Counted from the stretch's first letter, positions 45,365-54,442 are shown. The stretch is 64,000 nucleotides of DNA from Cellulomonas xylanilytica (GCF_007989805.1 NZ_BJUB01000008.1:1-64000); one strand, 5' to 3'. Made by a program: numbers and translations. The notes: a model not told the origin generated them from the sequence alone.

Positions 45365-46095
45365 CCGACTCCCGCGTGAGCCTCCGTGTCGGCGTCGCCA
45401 CGGAGAAGGCCCAGCGAGCGCGCAACGAGGACAGCGTCTCGGTCGACGACGGCCTCTACCTCGTCGCGGACGGCATGGGCGGCCACGAGGCGGGCGAGGT
45501 CGCCAGCCGCACGGCCATCGACGCGCTACGGGGGCTCGGTGCTGGGACGCCCACCCCGGCGGACGTGCGGTCGTTCGTCCGGAAGGCGCACGCGGCGGTG
45601 CGGGACCTCCCGTCGACCACCGGCCGCCGACCGGGCACCACGGTGACGGGCGTCGTCGTGACGTCGCACGGCGAGACGCCGTGCTGGCTGGTGTTGAACG
45701 TCGGGGACTCGCGGACCTACCGGATGGCCGGTGGGGTGCTCGAGCAGGTCACGCGGGACCACTCGGAGGTGGCGGAGCTGGTCGAGCGCGGTCTGGTCGC
45801 GGCGGCGGACGCGCCGCACCACCCACGCCGCAACGTGGTGACGCGCGTGCTGGGCGGCGGGGCGTCCGACGTGGAGCCGGACGTCTGGCTGCTGCCGGTG
45901 AGCCCGGGGGACCGCATGCTGGTGTGCTCGGACGGGTTGACGGACGAGCTGTCCGACGCGCGCATCCAGGCCGAGCTGCGCGCGCAGGACGAGGCGCAGC
46001 CCGCGGCCGACCGGCTTGTCGCGGCCGCTCTCGCCGCCGGCGGGCACGACAACGTGACGGCGATCGTCCTCGACGCGACGCTCAGCCCGCGCTGA
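45361..46095 (+). CDS. PP2C-family serine/threonine protein phosphatase
   Basis: Cytosolic metal-dependent phosphatase of 244 residues, a single catalytic domain. Metal-binding motifs: RARNEDSVSVDDG, YLVADGMGGHEAGEVASR, VLNVGDSRTYRM, VCSDGLTDELSDA and GGHDNVTAIVLD. This class reverses Ser/Thr kinase signalling, but no kinase gene is in the window. A leader ORF with overlapping stop precedes it. Its 3' end overlaps the convergent transporter gene by 14 bases. Confidence 0.93.
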   Translation: MTDSRVSLRVGVATEKAQRARNEDSVSVDDGLYLVADGMGGHEAGEVASRTAIDALRGLGAGTPTPADVRSFVRKAHAAVRDLPSTTGRRPGTTVTGVVVTSHGETPCWLVLNVGDSRTYRMAGGVLEQVTRDHSEVAELVERGLVAAADAPHHPRRNVVTRVLGGGASDVEPDVWLLPVSPGDRMLVCSDGLTDELSDARIQAELRAQDEAQPAADRLVAAALAAGGHDNVTAIVLDATLSPR

Positions 46096-47038
46096 GCGCG
46101 GAGGTGCGGCGGCTGAGCCGCTGCGCCCTGCTGGTCCGGACGCCGTCGACGGTCAGGATGGCCAGGGCCGTCCACACGAGCGCGAAGCCCCACCAGCGCG
46201 CGGCGGGCATCTGCTCGTGCAGGACCAGGACGCCGATGAGGAGCTGCAGCGTCGGGGCGATGTACTGGAGCAGCCCGAGCATGGACAGCGGCAGCCGGCG
46301 GGCGGCGGAGTTGAACAGCAGGAGCGGGATGGCGGTCACGATGCCGGACGAGGCGAGGATCAGCGCGTGCGCGGCACCCTCGGTCTCGAACGTGCCCTGA
46401 CCGACGGCGCTCATCCAGACCAGGTAGCCGAGGGCCACGGGTGCCAGGACGAGGGTCTCGACGGCGAGTCCCGGGACGGCTCCGACCGTCCGACCGACCC
46501 GGTTCTTGATGAGTCCGTAGAACCCGAAGGTCACGGCCAGCACGAGGGCGATCCAGGGCAGCTGCCCGTAGCCGGCGGTGATGACCACGACGGCGGCGGC
46601 GCCGAACCCGAGTGCCACCCACTGCACGGGGCGCAGCCGCTCGCGCAGGACGACGACGGCGAGCGTGACGGTGACCAGCGGGTTGATGTAGTACCCGAGG
46701 GCGGCGTCGACGACGCGGTCCGTGAGGATGCCGAACACGAAGACGAGCCAGTTGATCGCGAGCAGCACCGCAGCGACCGCGAGGACCGTCACGGTGCGCC
46801 GGTTGCGCAGCGCGGTGACGAACGCGCCCCACGTCCGGGTCGCCGCCAGCAGGACGAGGCAGAACAGCAGCGACCAGACGACGCGGTGCGCGATGATCTC
46901 GACCGCGCCGGCCGGCTGCAGCAGGGGGAAGTACAGGGGCAGGACGCCCCACAGGACGTACGCGCCGACGCCCGTCGCGAGACCAAGCGGGTCCAGGGGT
47001 GCCGAGACCGGGCGGGCGGTGGTGGGGGAGTCGGGCAC
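46082..47038 (-). CDS. rarD: EamA family transporter, RarD type
   Basis: Inner-membrane drug/metabolite-superfamily permease of 318 residues with ten helices and two EamA repeats. GVGAYVLWGVLPLYFPLLQP and AHRVVWSLLF at the N-terminus and LALLQYIAPTLQ-like sequence (GLLQYIAPTLQLLIGVLVL) identify the RarD subfamily; substrate unknown. The GTG at 47038 is preceded by TAGGCT and six bases (leaderless). The promoter faces away from the amylase promoter in the same region. It converges on the PP2C gene. Confidence 0.93.
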   Translation of the reverse strand: MPDSPTTARPVSAPLDPLGLATGVGAYVLWGVLPLYFPLLQPAGAVEIIAHRVVWSLLFCLVLLAATRTWGAFVTALRNRRTVTVLAVAAVLLAINWLVFVFGILTDRVVDAALGYYINPLVTVTLAVVVLRERLRPVQWVALGFGAAAVVVITAGYGQLPWIALVLAVTFGFYGLIKNRVGRTVGAVPGLAVETLVLAPVALGYLVWMSAVGQGTFETEGAAHALILASSGIVTAIPLLLFNSAARRLPLSMLGLLQYIAPTLQLLIGVLVLHEQMPAARWWGFALVWTALAILTVDGVRTSRAQRLSRRTSALSAG

Positions 47039-47058
47039 GGGACGAGCCTAGGTCCCGG

Positions 47059-47087
47059 TTGACGACCAGGGGGACCTCCCCTAGTGT
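47059..47087 (+). promoter_or_regulatory. promoter of the alpha-amylase gene
   Basis: TTGACG (47059-47064) and TAGTGT (47082-47087) are separated by exactly 17 bases, the best -35/-10 pair in the window. The predicted start lies near 47094, which leaves a leader of about 245 bases before the amylase GTG; I see no convincing reading frame in that leader. Confidence 0.7.
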
Positions 47088-47091
47088 CCGG

Positions 47092-47128
47092 TTGCAGCAA
47101 GTTTCACCGCCGTTGCACGGTCTGTTGC
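47092..47128 (+). promoter_or_regulatory. phased TTGCA repeats, candidate sugar-regulator site
   Basis: TTGCA occurs at 47092-47096, 47113-47117 and 47124-47128, spacing 21 and 11 bases, so all three face the same side of the helix. They begin at the predicted transcription start. Streptomyces amylase and maltose genes carry comparable TTGCA-containing repeats bound by the LacI-family maltose regulator; a similar repressor is the obvious candidate. Confidence 0.5.
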
Positions 47129-47340
47129 AGGGCCGTGCGGCGTCGGTGCAGCGCGCCCTCCGCCGGCGATCCCGGCGGTCGGCACACCTCCTCCCGGGCC
47201 CGGTTCGCCGGTCCCACCGCGTTGCCGCGTGCCGGCACCTCCCGGTGCGCGTCGTGCGGATGCAGGCCGGTCATCGCGACGATGCGGTGACCGCGAGCGG
47301 CCCGACGACGACGCCGGGCCCCACCTCGAGGAGTGCCTAC

Positions 47341-49128
47341 GTGTCGACACCGATCCGCCCCCGCCGAGCCGCGCTCGGCACCCTGCTCGCCGCCGTCCTG
47401 GCGCTGGCCGGGCTCACGGCCGCCCAGCCCGCGACGGCCGCCCCGGCGACCATGCGGCCCGCCGCCAACCTGTTCCAGTGGACGTGGAACTCGATCGCGC
47501 AGGAGTGCACCACGCAGCTGGGCCCTGCCGGGTACGGCTACGTCCAGACGTCCCCGCCCAACGAGCACGTCGTGCTCGCCGGCCAGTGGTGGACCTCCTA
47601 CCAGCCCGTCAGCTACAAGGTGGCCTCCAAGCTGGGCACCCGCGCCGAGTACAAGGCGATGATCGACACGTGCCGCGCGGCCGGCGTCTCCGTCATCACG
47701 GACGTCGTGGTCAACCACATGTCCGGCCAGACCGGTGCGGGCACCGGCTGGGCGGGCACCGCCTACTCCGAGGAGCGCTACCCCGGACCCGAGGGCGGCT
47801 ACGGCCCGCAGGACTTCCACGCCTGCAAGACCAACATCAGCAGCTACAACGACCGCTACCAGGTGCAGAACTGCCGGCTGGTCGGCCTGCAGGACCTCGA
47901 CACGGGCAGCGACTACGTGCGCTCCGAGATCGCCGCCTACCTCAACGACCTGATCTCGCTGGGCGTCCGAGGCTTCCGGGTCGACGCCTCCAAGCACATC
48001 GCCGCGGGAGACCTCGAAGCCATCAGGGGCAAGCTCACCGACCAGAGCGTCTACATCGAGCACGAGGTGATCGCGGGCGGCGGCGAGCCCATCCAGCCCG
48101 CCGAGTACTTCGGCTCCGGCGACTCCAACGAGTTCAACTACTCCCGCCACCTCAAGTCGGTGTTCCAGAGCGGGAACCTGTCGTCGCTGGGCGGCCTCAA
48201 GGACCAGTCCTGGCTGCTGCCGACCGACCGGGCCGCGGTGTTCGTCGACAACCACGACACCGAGCGCAACGGCGAGACGCTCAGCTACAAGAACGGCTCG
48301 GACTACCGCCTGGCGAACGTGTTCGCGCTGAGCTACCCGTACGGCTGGCCGACCGTCTACTCCGGGTACACCTTCAGCAACAACGACGCCGGGGCGCCGC
48401 AGCAGGGCAACGGCAAGGTGAACGAAGCCGTCTGCGGGCAGGGCACCTGGACGTGCGCGCACCGCTGGAACGAGACCGCGCACATGGTCGGCTTCCGCAA
48501 CGCGGTCGGCACCGCACCCCTGACGAACGTCTGGAGCGACGGCGGCCGGCTGGCGTACGGGCGCGGGTCGCTCGGGTACGTCGCGATCAACCGGAACGGC
48601 TCGGCCCTGCAGCGCACGTTCCAGACGTCCCTGCCCGCCGGGCGGTACTGCGACGTCATCAGCGGCGCGACGACGAGCGGCGGCTGCTCGGGCACGACCG
48701 TGACCGTCGCCTCGGGAGGGTCGGCGACCTTCACCGTCCCGGCCAACGGCTCCGTGGCCGTGCACGTGGGCCAGCTCGCGGGTGGCACGAGCACTCCGAC
48801 CCCCACGCCGACCCCGACCCCGACCCCGACGGGCGCCTCGCAGGTCTCGTTCGGGGTGAGCGCGACGACGTCGTGGGGCCAGAACGTCTACGTGGTCGGT
48901 GACCGCGCCGAGCTGGGCAGCTGGAACCCGGCGAGCGCCGTCGCGCTGTCGTCGGCCACCTACCCGGTCTGGCGGGCTGCCGTCACGCTGCCCGCCGGGA
49001 CCGTCGTCCAGTACAAGTACGTGCGCAAGGAGTCGAACGGCTCGGTGACCTGGGAGTCCGGGGCCAACCGGACCGCGACGGTGCCGGCCGGCGGGGTGCT
49101 GACCCTGACCGACACCTGGCGCAGCTAG
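47341..49128 (+). CDS. secreted alpha-amylase (GH13) with CBM20 starch-binding domain
   Basis: 595-residue extracellular enzyme that hydrolyses internal alpha-1,4 bonds of starch. A signal peptide (about 1-37, ending PATAA) is followed by the GH13 barrel: VVNHMSG, the nucleophile in GVRGFRVDASKHI, the acid/base Glu in VYIEHEVIAGG, and FVDNHDTERNG. A C-terminal beta domain, a TPTPTP linker and a CBM20 module (FGVSATTSWGQNVYVVGDRA, ELGSWNPASAVAL) complete it. GTG at 47341 has GAGGAG seven bases upstream. Single-gene unit with its own promoter and terminator. Confidence 0.96.
   Translation: MSTPIRPRRAALGTLLAAVLALAGLTAAQPATAAPATMRPAANLFQWTWNSIAQECTTQLGPAGYGYVQTSPPNEHVVLAGQWWTSYQPVSYKVASKLGTRAEYKAMIDTCRAAGVSVITDVVVNHMSGQTGAGTGWAGTAYSEERYPGPEGGYGPQDFHACKTNISSYNDRYQVQNCRLVGLQDLDTGSDYVRSEIAAYLNDLISLGVRGFRVDASKHIAAGDLEAIRGKLTDQSVYIEHEVIAGGGEPIQPAEYFGSGDSNEFNYSRHLKSVFQSGNLSSLGGLKDQSWLLPTDRAAVFVDNHDTERNGETLSYKNGSDYRLANVFALSYPYGWPTVYSGYTFSNNDAGAPQQGNGKVNEAVCGQGTWTCAHRWNETAHMVGFRNAVGTAPLTNVWSDGGRLAYGRGSLGYVAINRNGSALQRTFQTSLPAGRYCDVISGATTSGGCSGTTVTVASGGSATFTVPANGSVAVHVGQLAGGTSTPTPTPTPTPTPTGASQVSFGVSATTSWGQNVYVVGDRAELGSWNPASAVALSSATYPVWRAAVTLPAGTVVQYKYVRKESNGSVTWESGANRTATVPAGGVLTLTDTWRS
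48796..48833 (+). repeat. hexameric repeats encoding the Thr-Pro linker
   Basis: Repeats of about CCGACC encode alternating Thr and Pro between the catalytic part and the starch-binding domain of the amylase. This is an ordinary flexible linker. Confidence 0.8.
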
Positions 49129-49138
49129 ACCGGTCCGA

Positions 49139-49166
49139 GCGCCGTCCCCTCCGTCGGGGGCGGCGC
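49139..49166 (+). terminator. terminator of the alpha-amylase gene
   Basis: GCGCCGTCCCC (49139-49149) pairs with GGGGGCGGCGC (49156-49166), 11 bp with one G-T pair and a 6-base loop, ten bases after the amylase stop. Confidence 0.8.
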
Positions 49167-49262
49167 CCAGGACCCCGTGGGCCGGGGTGGCGTCGAGCGC
49201 GTGGAGGTGTGCGGCGCCACCCCCCGGCCGTCTCACGTCTGTCCAGATGCTGGCGCGCAAGG

Positions 49263-49291
49263 AAGGTTCGCCTCACCGCCGGTCCTACACT
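49263..49291 (+). promoter_or_regulatory. fprA promoter with iron-box-like operator
   Basis: AAGGTTCGCCTCACC (49263-49277) agrees at 12 of 15 positions with the core of the DtxR/IdeR iron box (TAGGTTAGCCTAACC). A -10-like TACACT follows at 49286-49291, placing the box over the -35 region, the usual location for repression by iron-loaded DtxR/IdeR. Confidence 0.5.
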
Positions 49292-49402
49292 GGCTCCGAG
49301 CACAGTCCTGCACGGTGCCGTCGGTGGTCCCTGGCCCGAGCCGGGACCCGGCGCGATGCACCAGCCCGCAGGGCTCCCCTGATCGGAAGGCACCCGCGTC
49401 CC

Positions 49403-50776
49403 GTGAGCACCCCGACTCTGCGAGTGGCCGTCGTCGGCGCAGGCCCGGCCGGCATCTACGCCGCCGACATCCTGTCGAAGACCGACCTCGACGTCAGCAT
49501 CGACCTCTTCGAGCGCCTGCCCGCGCCGTTCGGCCTCGTCCGCTACGGCGTCGCGCCCGACCACCCGCGCATCAAGCAGATCATCGTCGCCCTCCAGAAG
49601 GTGCTGGAGCGCGGCGACATCCGCCTGCTCGCCAACGTCGACTACGGCACCGACCTCAAGCTGGACGACCTGCGCCAGTTCTACGACGCCGTCATCTTCT
49701 CCACGGGCTCCATCCGCGACGCCGCGCTGCCGGTTCCGGGCATCGACCTGGAGGGCTCCTACGGCGCGGCCGACTTCGTGTCCTGGTACGACGGCCACCC
49801 GGACGTCCCCCGCACGTGGCCGCTGGACGCCCAGCACGTCGCCGTCCTCGGCGCCGGCAACGTCGCGCTGGACGTGGCCCGCATCCTGGCCAAGCACGCC
49901 GACGACCTGCTGCCCACCGAGGTGCCCGCCAACGTCTACGACATCCTCAAGGCCTCACCGGTCACGGACGTGCACCTGTTCGCGCGCCGCGGCCCGGCGC
50001 AGGTCAAGTTCTCGCCGCTCGAGCTGCGCGAGCTGGGGCACGTCCCCGACGTCGACGTCATCGTCTACCCCGAGGACTTCGACTTCGACGAGGGCTCCAT
50101 GGCGGCCATCCACTCGTCGAACCAGACCAAGCAGGTGGTCAAGACCCTCACCGACTGGACGCTGAAGGAGCCGGAGGAGAACACCGCGAGCCGGCGCATC
50201 CACCTGCACTTCCTGCACAAGCCCGTCGAGATCCTCGGCGAGGACGGCCACGTGGTCGGCGTCCGCACCGAGCGCACCGCGCTGAACGGCGACGGCAACG
50301 TCACCGGCACCGGGCAGACGCACGACTGGCCCGTGCAAGCCGTGTACCGCGCGGTCGGCTACTTCGGCTCGCCGCTGGTGGACATCCCGTTCGACGACGT
50401 CGCCGGTGTCATCCCGAACCGCGAGGGTCGCGTGGTCGACGTCGACGGCGACCAGCTGCCGGGCGTCTACGCCACGGGCTGGATCAAGCGCGGTCCCGTC
50501 GGCCTCATCGGGCACACCAAGTCGGACGCGTCCGAGACCATCCGCCACCTCGGCGAGGACGTGGCCGAGGCCGGCGAGGCGTTCTACACCGCCACCGACC
50601 GTGAGCCCGAGGCCGTCACGGAGTTCCTGCACGGGCGCGGCGTCGAGGTCATCACGTGGCAGGGCTGGGAGCTCCTGGACGCGTACGAGCGCTCGCTGGG
50701 CCAGCCGCACGGCCGCGAGCGCGTGAAGCTCGTCCCGCGTGACGAGATGGTGTCCATCTCGCTAGGCCGCTCCTAG
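49403..50776 (+). CDS. fprA: ferredoxin--NADP+ reductase, FprA family
   Basis: 457-residue flavoprotein of the adrenodoxin-reductase type that moves electrons between NADPH and ferredoxin. FAD motif: AVVGAGPAGIYAADIL; conserved substrate loop: RLPAPFGLVRYGVAPDHP; NADPH motif: VAVLGAGNVALDVARILA; C-terminal FAD contact: GWIKRGPVGLIGHTKSDA. Length matches mycobacterial FprA. GTG at 49403 was chosen for the immediate start of the first strand, with GGAAGG about 12 bases upstream; the longer frame from 49187 is unlikely. An iron-box-like site precedes it. Confidence 0.95.
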   Translation: MSTPTLRVAVVGAGPAGIYAADILSKTDLDVSIDLFERLPAPFGLVRYGVAPDHPRIKQIIVALQKVLERGDIRLLANVDYGTDLKLDDLRQFYDAVIFSTGSIRDAALPVPGIDLEGSYGAADFVSWYDGHPDVPRTWPLDAQHVAVLGAGNVALDVARILAKHADDLLPTEVPANVYDILKASPVTDVHLFARRGPAQVKFSPLELRELGHVPDVDVIVYPEDFDFDEGSMAAIHSSNQTKQVVKTLTDWTLKEPEENTASRRIHLHFLHKPVEILGEDGHVVGVRTERTALNGDGNVTGTGQTHDWPVQAVYRAVGYFGSPLVDIPFDDVAGVIPNREGRVVDVDGDQLPGVYATGWIKRGPVGLIGHTKSDASETIRHLGEDVAEAGEAFYTATDREPEAVTEFLHGRGVEVITWQGWELLDAYERSLGQPHGRERVKLVPRDEMVSISLGRS

Positions 50777-50788
50777 CCGCTCTCCGCA

Positions 50789-50832
50789 ACGTCCGAGGAC
50801 GTGATCGCTCCGGCGACCACGTCCTCGGACGT
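50789..50832. terminator. extended bidirectional terminator between fprA and the ABC operon
   Basis: ACGTCCGAGGACGTG (50789-50803) and CACGTCCTCGGACGT (50818-50832) are perfect 15-base arms; inside the loop TCGC and GCGA pair around TCCG. Each arm is itself nearly palindromic. It lies 12 bases after the fprA stop and about 60 bases beyond the convergent ABC gene stop. Confidence 0.85.
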
Positions 50833-50891
50833 CGCTGTCTCTGCAGGCGGTCCGGCGCGCACGCTCGGCCGTTGCTGGCCGGGTGGAGGGG

Positions 50892-51677
50892 TCAGCCCGT
50901 GATGCGGCGGAGGAACTCGCGGGTGCGCTCCTCGCGGGGGTTCTCCAACACCTGCGCGGGCGTGCCGCGCTCGTGCACCCGGCCCTCGTGCAGGAAGCAC
51001 ACCTCGTCGGCGACCTCGCGCGCGAAGCCCATCTCGTGGGTGGCGACGACCATCGTCAGGCCGGTCGACTTGAGCTCGGTCAGCAGCGAGAGGACCTCAC
51101 CGACGAGCTCGGGGTCCAGGGCGCTGGTGACCTCGTCGAGGAGCATGACGGCGGGCTTGGCGACCAGCGCGCGGGCGATCGCGACGCGCTGCTGCTGACC
51201 GCCGGACAGCTCGTCGGGGAAGGCCTGGGCCTTCGCGGCCAGCCCGACCCGTTCCAGCACCGCGAGCGCGTCCGCACGGGCCTGCTCGGGCGGCGTCCCG
51301 TGCACCAGCCGGGGCGCCAGGGTCACGTTGTCGATCACGCGCAGGTGCGGGAACAGGTTGTACGCCTGGAACACCATGCCGATCCGGGCCCGGACCGCGT
51401 TGGCGTCCAGCCGGGGGTCGGTGATGTCCTGCCCCTCGAGCTCGATGACGCCGTCGTCGACGTCCTCGAGCAGGTCGATGCAGCGCAGCAGGGTCGACTT
51501 GCCCGAGCCGGACGCGCCGATGAGCACGACGACCTGGTGGGAACGGACGTCGAGCGACAGGCCGTCGAGCACTACGTGGTCGCCGAAGGCCTTGCGGACC
51601 CCGCGCACGGACAGCAGCGGCGGGTCGAGCGTCGGTGGGTGCTGCAGGCCCGGGTCCCGCAGCCGGCCCGGGCTCAT
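50892..51677 (-). CDS. polar amino acid ABC transporter ATP-binding protein
   Basis: Cytosolic ATPase of about 261 residues of the GlnQ type. Walker A is LIGASGSGKSTLL, the Q-loop FQAYNLFPHL, the signature LSGGQQQRVAIARAL, Walker B VMLLDEVTSALDP and the switch His VVATHEMGFAREV. The ATG at 51677 overlaps the permease stop (ATGA). It is the last gene of a binding protein-permease-ATPase operon. The substrate is probably a polar amino acid; which one cannot be told. Confidence 0.94.
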   Translation of the reverse strand: MSPGRLRDPGLQHPPTLDPPLLSVRGVRKAFGDHVVLDGLSLDVRSHQVVVLIGASGSGKSTLLRCIDLLEDVDDGVIELEGQDITDPRLDANAVRARIGMVFQAYNLFPHLRVIDNVTLAPRLVHGTPPEQARADALAVLERVGLAAKAQAFPDELSGGQQQRVAIARALVAKPAVMLLDEVTSALDPELVGEVLSLLTELKSTGLTMVVATHEMGFAREVADEVCFLHEGRVHERGTPAQVLENPREERTREFLRRITG

Positions 51678-52540
51678 CGCAGCGCCCCGCCGCCGGCCAG
51701 CGAGCTCTGCGCGCCGACCCATCCCGAGCGCCGGGCCAGCACGTCGGTGAACCGGGTCAGGGGGATGGTCAGCGCCACGAAGAGCACCCCGGCGACGACG
51801 TAGGGCGTGAAGTTGGCGTACCGGGCGGTCTCGATCTGCGCGGCGCGGACGGCGTCGATGGCGCCGAGGATCGAGATGAGCCCGGAGTCCTTGGACAGGG
51901 CGACGAGGTCGTTCAGCAGCGGCGGCACCACGCGACGGACGGCCTGGGGGAGCACCACGTGGCGCATGGCCTGAGCCCTGGTCAGCCCGAGCGAGCGCGC
52001 CGCGGCCACCTGCGACGGGTGCACCGACTCGATGCCGGCGCGGAACACCTCGGCCACGTACGCGGAGTACGTCAGCACGAGCGCGAGCGTGCCCAGCGCC
52101 ACGGCGGACGTCGGGATCCCCTGCAGCCGCAGACCCGGCAGCCCGAACCCGACGAGCAGCAGCACCAGGATCAGGGGCAGCCCGCGGAACACGTCGACGT
52201 ACCCGGTGGCCAGCGCCCGGACGGGGAAGAACACCGGGCCGCGCAGGGTGCGCGCGAGGGCGAGGGCCATCGCGACGACGACGATGAGGACCGCGCTGAC
52301 GGCCATGACCCGGATGTTCAGCCAGAGGCCCTCGAGGATCGCGGGGAACGACTCCTGCGCGACCTCCCAGTCGAAGAACGAGGCCCGGACCCGTGGCCAG
52401 CCGGGGGAGGAGGTGAGCGCGAGGACGGCGACCGCGACCAGCGCCACGGTCGACACGACCGCGACGGCGGTGGACCGGCGGGCACGGCTGCGCCGGTAGG
52501 CGTCCCGCTCCTGCTGGCGCTCGGAGGGGGTCCAGCTCAC
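51674..52540 (-). CDS. polar amino acid ABC transporter permease
   Basis: Inner-membrane permease of about 288 residues, HisM/GlnP type. After an N-terminal helix (about 28-48) and an extracytoplasmic stretch, the core has five helices with the EAA loop ARSLGLTRAQAMRHVVLPQAVRRVVPPLLN and the family motif DVFRGLPLILVLLLVGFG. The GTG at 52540 follows the binding-protein stop by seven bases; an ATG at 52567 inside that gene is an alternative. Only one permease gene is present, so a homodimer is expected. Confidence 0.92.
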   Translation of the reverse strand: MSWTPSERQQERDAYRRSRARRSTAVAVVSTVALVAVAVLALTSSPGWPRVRASFFDWEVAQESFPAILEGLWLNIRVMAVSAVLIVVVAMALALARTLRGPVFFPVRALATGYVDVFRGLPLILVLLLVGFGLPGLRLQGIPTSAVALGTLALVLTYSAYVAEVFRAGIESVHPSQVAAARSLGLTRAQAMRHVVLPQAVRRVVPPLLNDLVALSKDSGLISILGAIDAVRAAQIETARYANFTPYVVAGVLFVALTIPLTRFTDVLARRSGWVGAQSSLAGGGALR

Positions 52541-52547
52541 AGGATGC

Positions 52548-53387
52548 TCACTGCAGGACCGGTGCACCTGCGGCGTCGGTGAGCCACTCGGCCTCCAGGT
52601 CGCCCAGCGTGCCGTCCTCGCGCAGGGCGTCCACGGCGTCCGTCACCGGTCCGGTCAGGGCGCTGCCCTTGTCGAGCACCAGCCCGAACTCGTCGCCGCC
52701 GGCGCTGTCCGGCAGCTGACCCAGGAGGATGCCGCCGTCGAGCTCCGCGGCCGTGATGTAGAGCGCGGTGGGCAGGTCGACGACGATCGCGTCGACGAGG
52801 CCGGCGGTCAGGGCCTGCTTGACCTGGTCGTTGTCGTTGAACGGGGACACCGGGGTGGTCGGGTCGATGGTGTCCTGGGCCGCGGTGAGGCTCGTCGTGC
52901 CGACCATCGCACCGATCTTCAGGCCCTTCAGGTCGGCGAGCGTCGTGGCCGCGGCGCCGGCCGACCCCTCGAGCGTCACGACGGCCTGGGTGGTCGTGTA
53001 GTACGGCGACGAGAAGTCGAGGTTCGCCTTGCGCTCGTCGCTGATCGACACCTGGTTGATCGCGACGTCGAAGTCCTTGGCGCCCGGCGCGATGATCTGG
53101 TCGAAGCTGGCGACGGTCCACTCGACGTGGTCCTCGTCGAAGCCCAGCTCGTCCGCGACCGCGTACGCGACGGCCGACTCGAAGCCCTTGCCGCTGGACG
53201 GGTCGTTGTCGACGACCCACGGCTCGTAGGCCGGGTCGGAGGTCGCGATGGTCAGGACCCCGTCCTTCACCGTGGACAGCGCGCCGTCGGTCGCGTCGTC
53301 GGACGAGCCCGCGTCGTCGGTGGGGGCACAGGCCGCCAGCGCCAGGGCGGCGACGGCGGCGAGAGTGGTCCAGCGGGCTGTGCGCAC
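52548..53387 (-). CDS. polar amino acid ABC transporter substrate-binding lipoprotein
   Basis: About 279-residue family 3 solute-binding protein anchored outside the membrane. Lipobox LALAAC (Cys20). The fold is recognisable by [60 protein letters not shown] and a C-terminal [16 protein letters not shown]. The GTG at 53387 was chosen for the GGAG six bases upstream and the proper signal peptide; the longer frame starts in the divergent promoter. It leads the ABC operon and is divergent from htpX. Confidence 0.93.
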   Translation of the reverse strand: MRTARWTTLAAVAALALAACAPTDDAGSSDDATDGALSTVKDGVLTIATSDPAYEPWVVDNDPSSGKGFESAVAYAVADELGFDEDHVEWTVASFDQIIAPGAKDFDVAINQVSISDERKANLDFSSPYYTTTQAVVTLEGSAGAAATTLADLKGLKIGAMVGTTSLTAAQDTIDPTTPVSPFNDNDQVKQALTAGLVDAIVVDLPTALYITAAELDGGILLGQLPDSAGGDEFGLVLDKGSALTGPVTDAVDALREDGTLGDLEAEWLTDAAGAPVLQ

Positions 53388-53423
53388 GGCGTGCTCCGGG
53401 GGTGTCGTGGGGGCGTCGGGCAC

Positions 53424-53443
53424 AGGATACGAGGGAACCTCGT
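53424..53443. promoter_or_regulatory. ABC operon -10 with adjacent palindrome
   Basis: On the minus strand TATCCT (53429-53424) is a likely -10 for the ABC operon. It abuts ACGAGG (53429-53434), GAA, CCTCGT (53438-53443), a perfect 6-base inverted repeat placed for operator function between this operon and divergent htpX. Confidence 0.4.
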
Positions 53444-53494
53444 CCCCTCGGCGAGCGTTCCACCGGTGCACAGGAGTCAGGAGAGAGAGCAACC

Positions 53495-54376
53495 ATGGGT
53501 CACCGGCACTTCAACGGCGTGAAGACGGCAGCACTGTTCGGCGTGCTGTGGGCCGTCCTCCTCGGCATCGGGTGGCTGCTCGGCCGCGGCACCCCCAAGT
53601 TCCTCCTGCTGTTCACGGTGATCGGCCTCGTCGCGACGGCGTACAGCTACTGGAACTCCGACAAGATCGCGATCCGCGCCATGAAGGCCCGCCCGGTCAG
53701 CGAGATCGAGCAGCCGGCGATGTACCGGATCGTGCGTGAGCTCTCCACCGCGGCCCGCCAGCCGATGCCGCGCCTCTACATCTCGCCGACGGCCGCGCCC
53801 AACGCCTTCGCCACCGGCCGGAACCCGAAGAACGCCGCGGTCTGCTGCACCGACGGCATCCTGCAGATCCTCGACGAGCGCGAGCTCCGGGGCGTCCTCG
53901 GGCACGAGCTCATGCACGTCTACAACCGGGACATCCTCACGTCGTCGGTGGCCGCGGCGGTGGCCGGCGTGATCACCTCGCTCGCGCAGTTCGCGCTGTT
54001 CTTCGGCGGCGGGAGCGACCGCGACCGCGGCAACCCCCTCGCCGGCCTGCTCCTGGCGTTCCTCGCGCCGATCGCCGCGATGATGGTGCAGCTCGCCATC
54101 ACGCGCACCCGCGAGTTCGATGCGGACGAGGACGGCGCCCGGCTCACCGGCGACCCGCTCGCGCTGGCCTCCGCGCTGCGCAAGCTGGAGCAGGGCACCC
54201 GGGCCCGGCCGCTGCCGCAGAACCGCGAGCTCGTCGACGTCTCGCACCTGATGATCGCGAACCCGTTCCGCGGCGCCGGCATGGCCCGGCTGTTCTCGAC
54301 GCACCCGCCGATGGCGGACCGCATCGCGCGCCTGGAGGCACAGGCCGGCCCCCAGGACGGCATCCGGCGCTACTGA
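53495..54376 (+). CDS. htpX: zinc metalloprotease HtpX homologue
   Basis: M48-family membrane protease of about 293 residues that degrades misfolded membrane proteins. Two N-terminal helices ([36 protein letters not shown]) precede the zinc site [13 protein letters not shown] (HEXXH), then a helix hairpin and the third zinc ligand region [13 protein letters not shown]. The ATG at 53495 follows GGAGAGAGAG. Divergent from the ABC operon, convergent with yajQ. Confidence 0.95.
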   Translation: MGHRHFNGVKTAALFGVLWAVLLGIGWLLGRGTPKFLLLFTVIGLVATAYSYWNSDKIAIRAMKARPVSEIEQPAMYRIVRELSTAARQPMPRLYISPTAAPNAFATGRNPKNAAVCCTDGILQILDERELRGVLGHELMHVYNRDILTSSVAAAVAGVITSLAQFALFFGGGSDRDRGNPLAGLLLAFLAPIAAMMVQLAITRTREFDADEDGARLTGDPLALASALRKLEQGTRARPLPQNRELVDVSHLMIANPFRGAGMARLFSTHPPMADRIARLEAQAGPQDGIRRY

Positions 54377-54411
54377 GGTCGACCGCACCGCTCCGTCGAC
54401 CGGGGGCAGGA

Positions 54412-54442
54412 GGCAGCGGCCTGCGTCGTGACGACCGCTGCC
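54412..54442. terminator. inverted repeat between htpX and yajQ
   Basis: GGCAGCGG (54412-54419) and CCGCTGCC (54435-54442) form an 8-bp stem with a 15-base loop, between the two convergent genes. Confidence 0.55.

Noticed and set aside
47129..47340. Leader peptide gene in the amylase 5' region
   Set aside because: The open frames there are Arg/Cys/Ser-rich with no ribosome site and look like chance frames.
49187..49402. Longer N-terminus for FprA
   Set aside because: The extra 72 residues are Arg/Ser-rich, unlike any FprA, and would cover the promoter and iron-box-like site.
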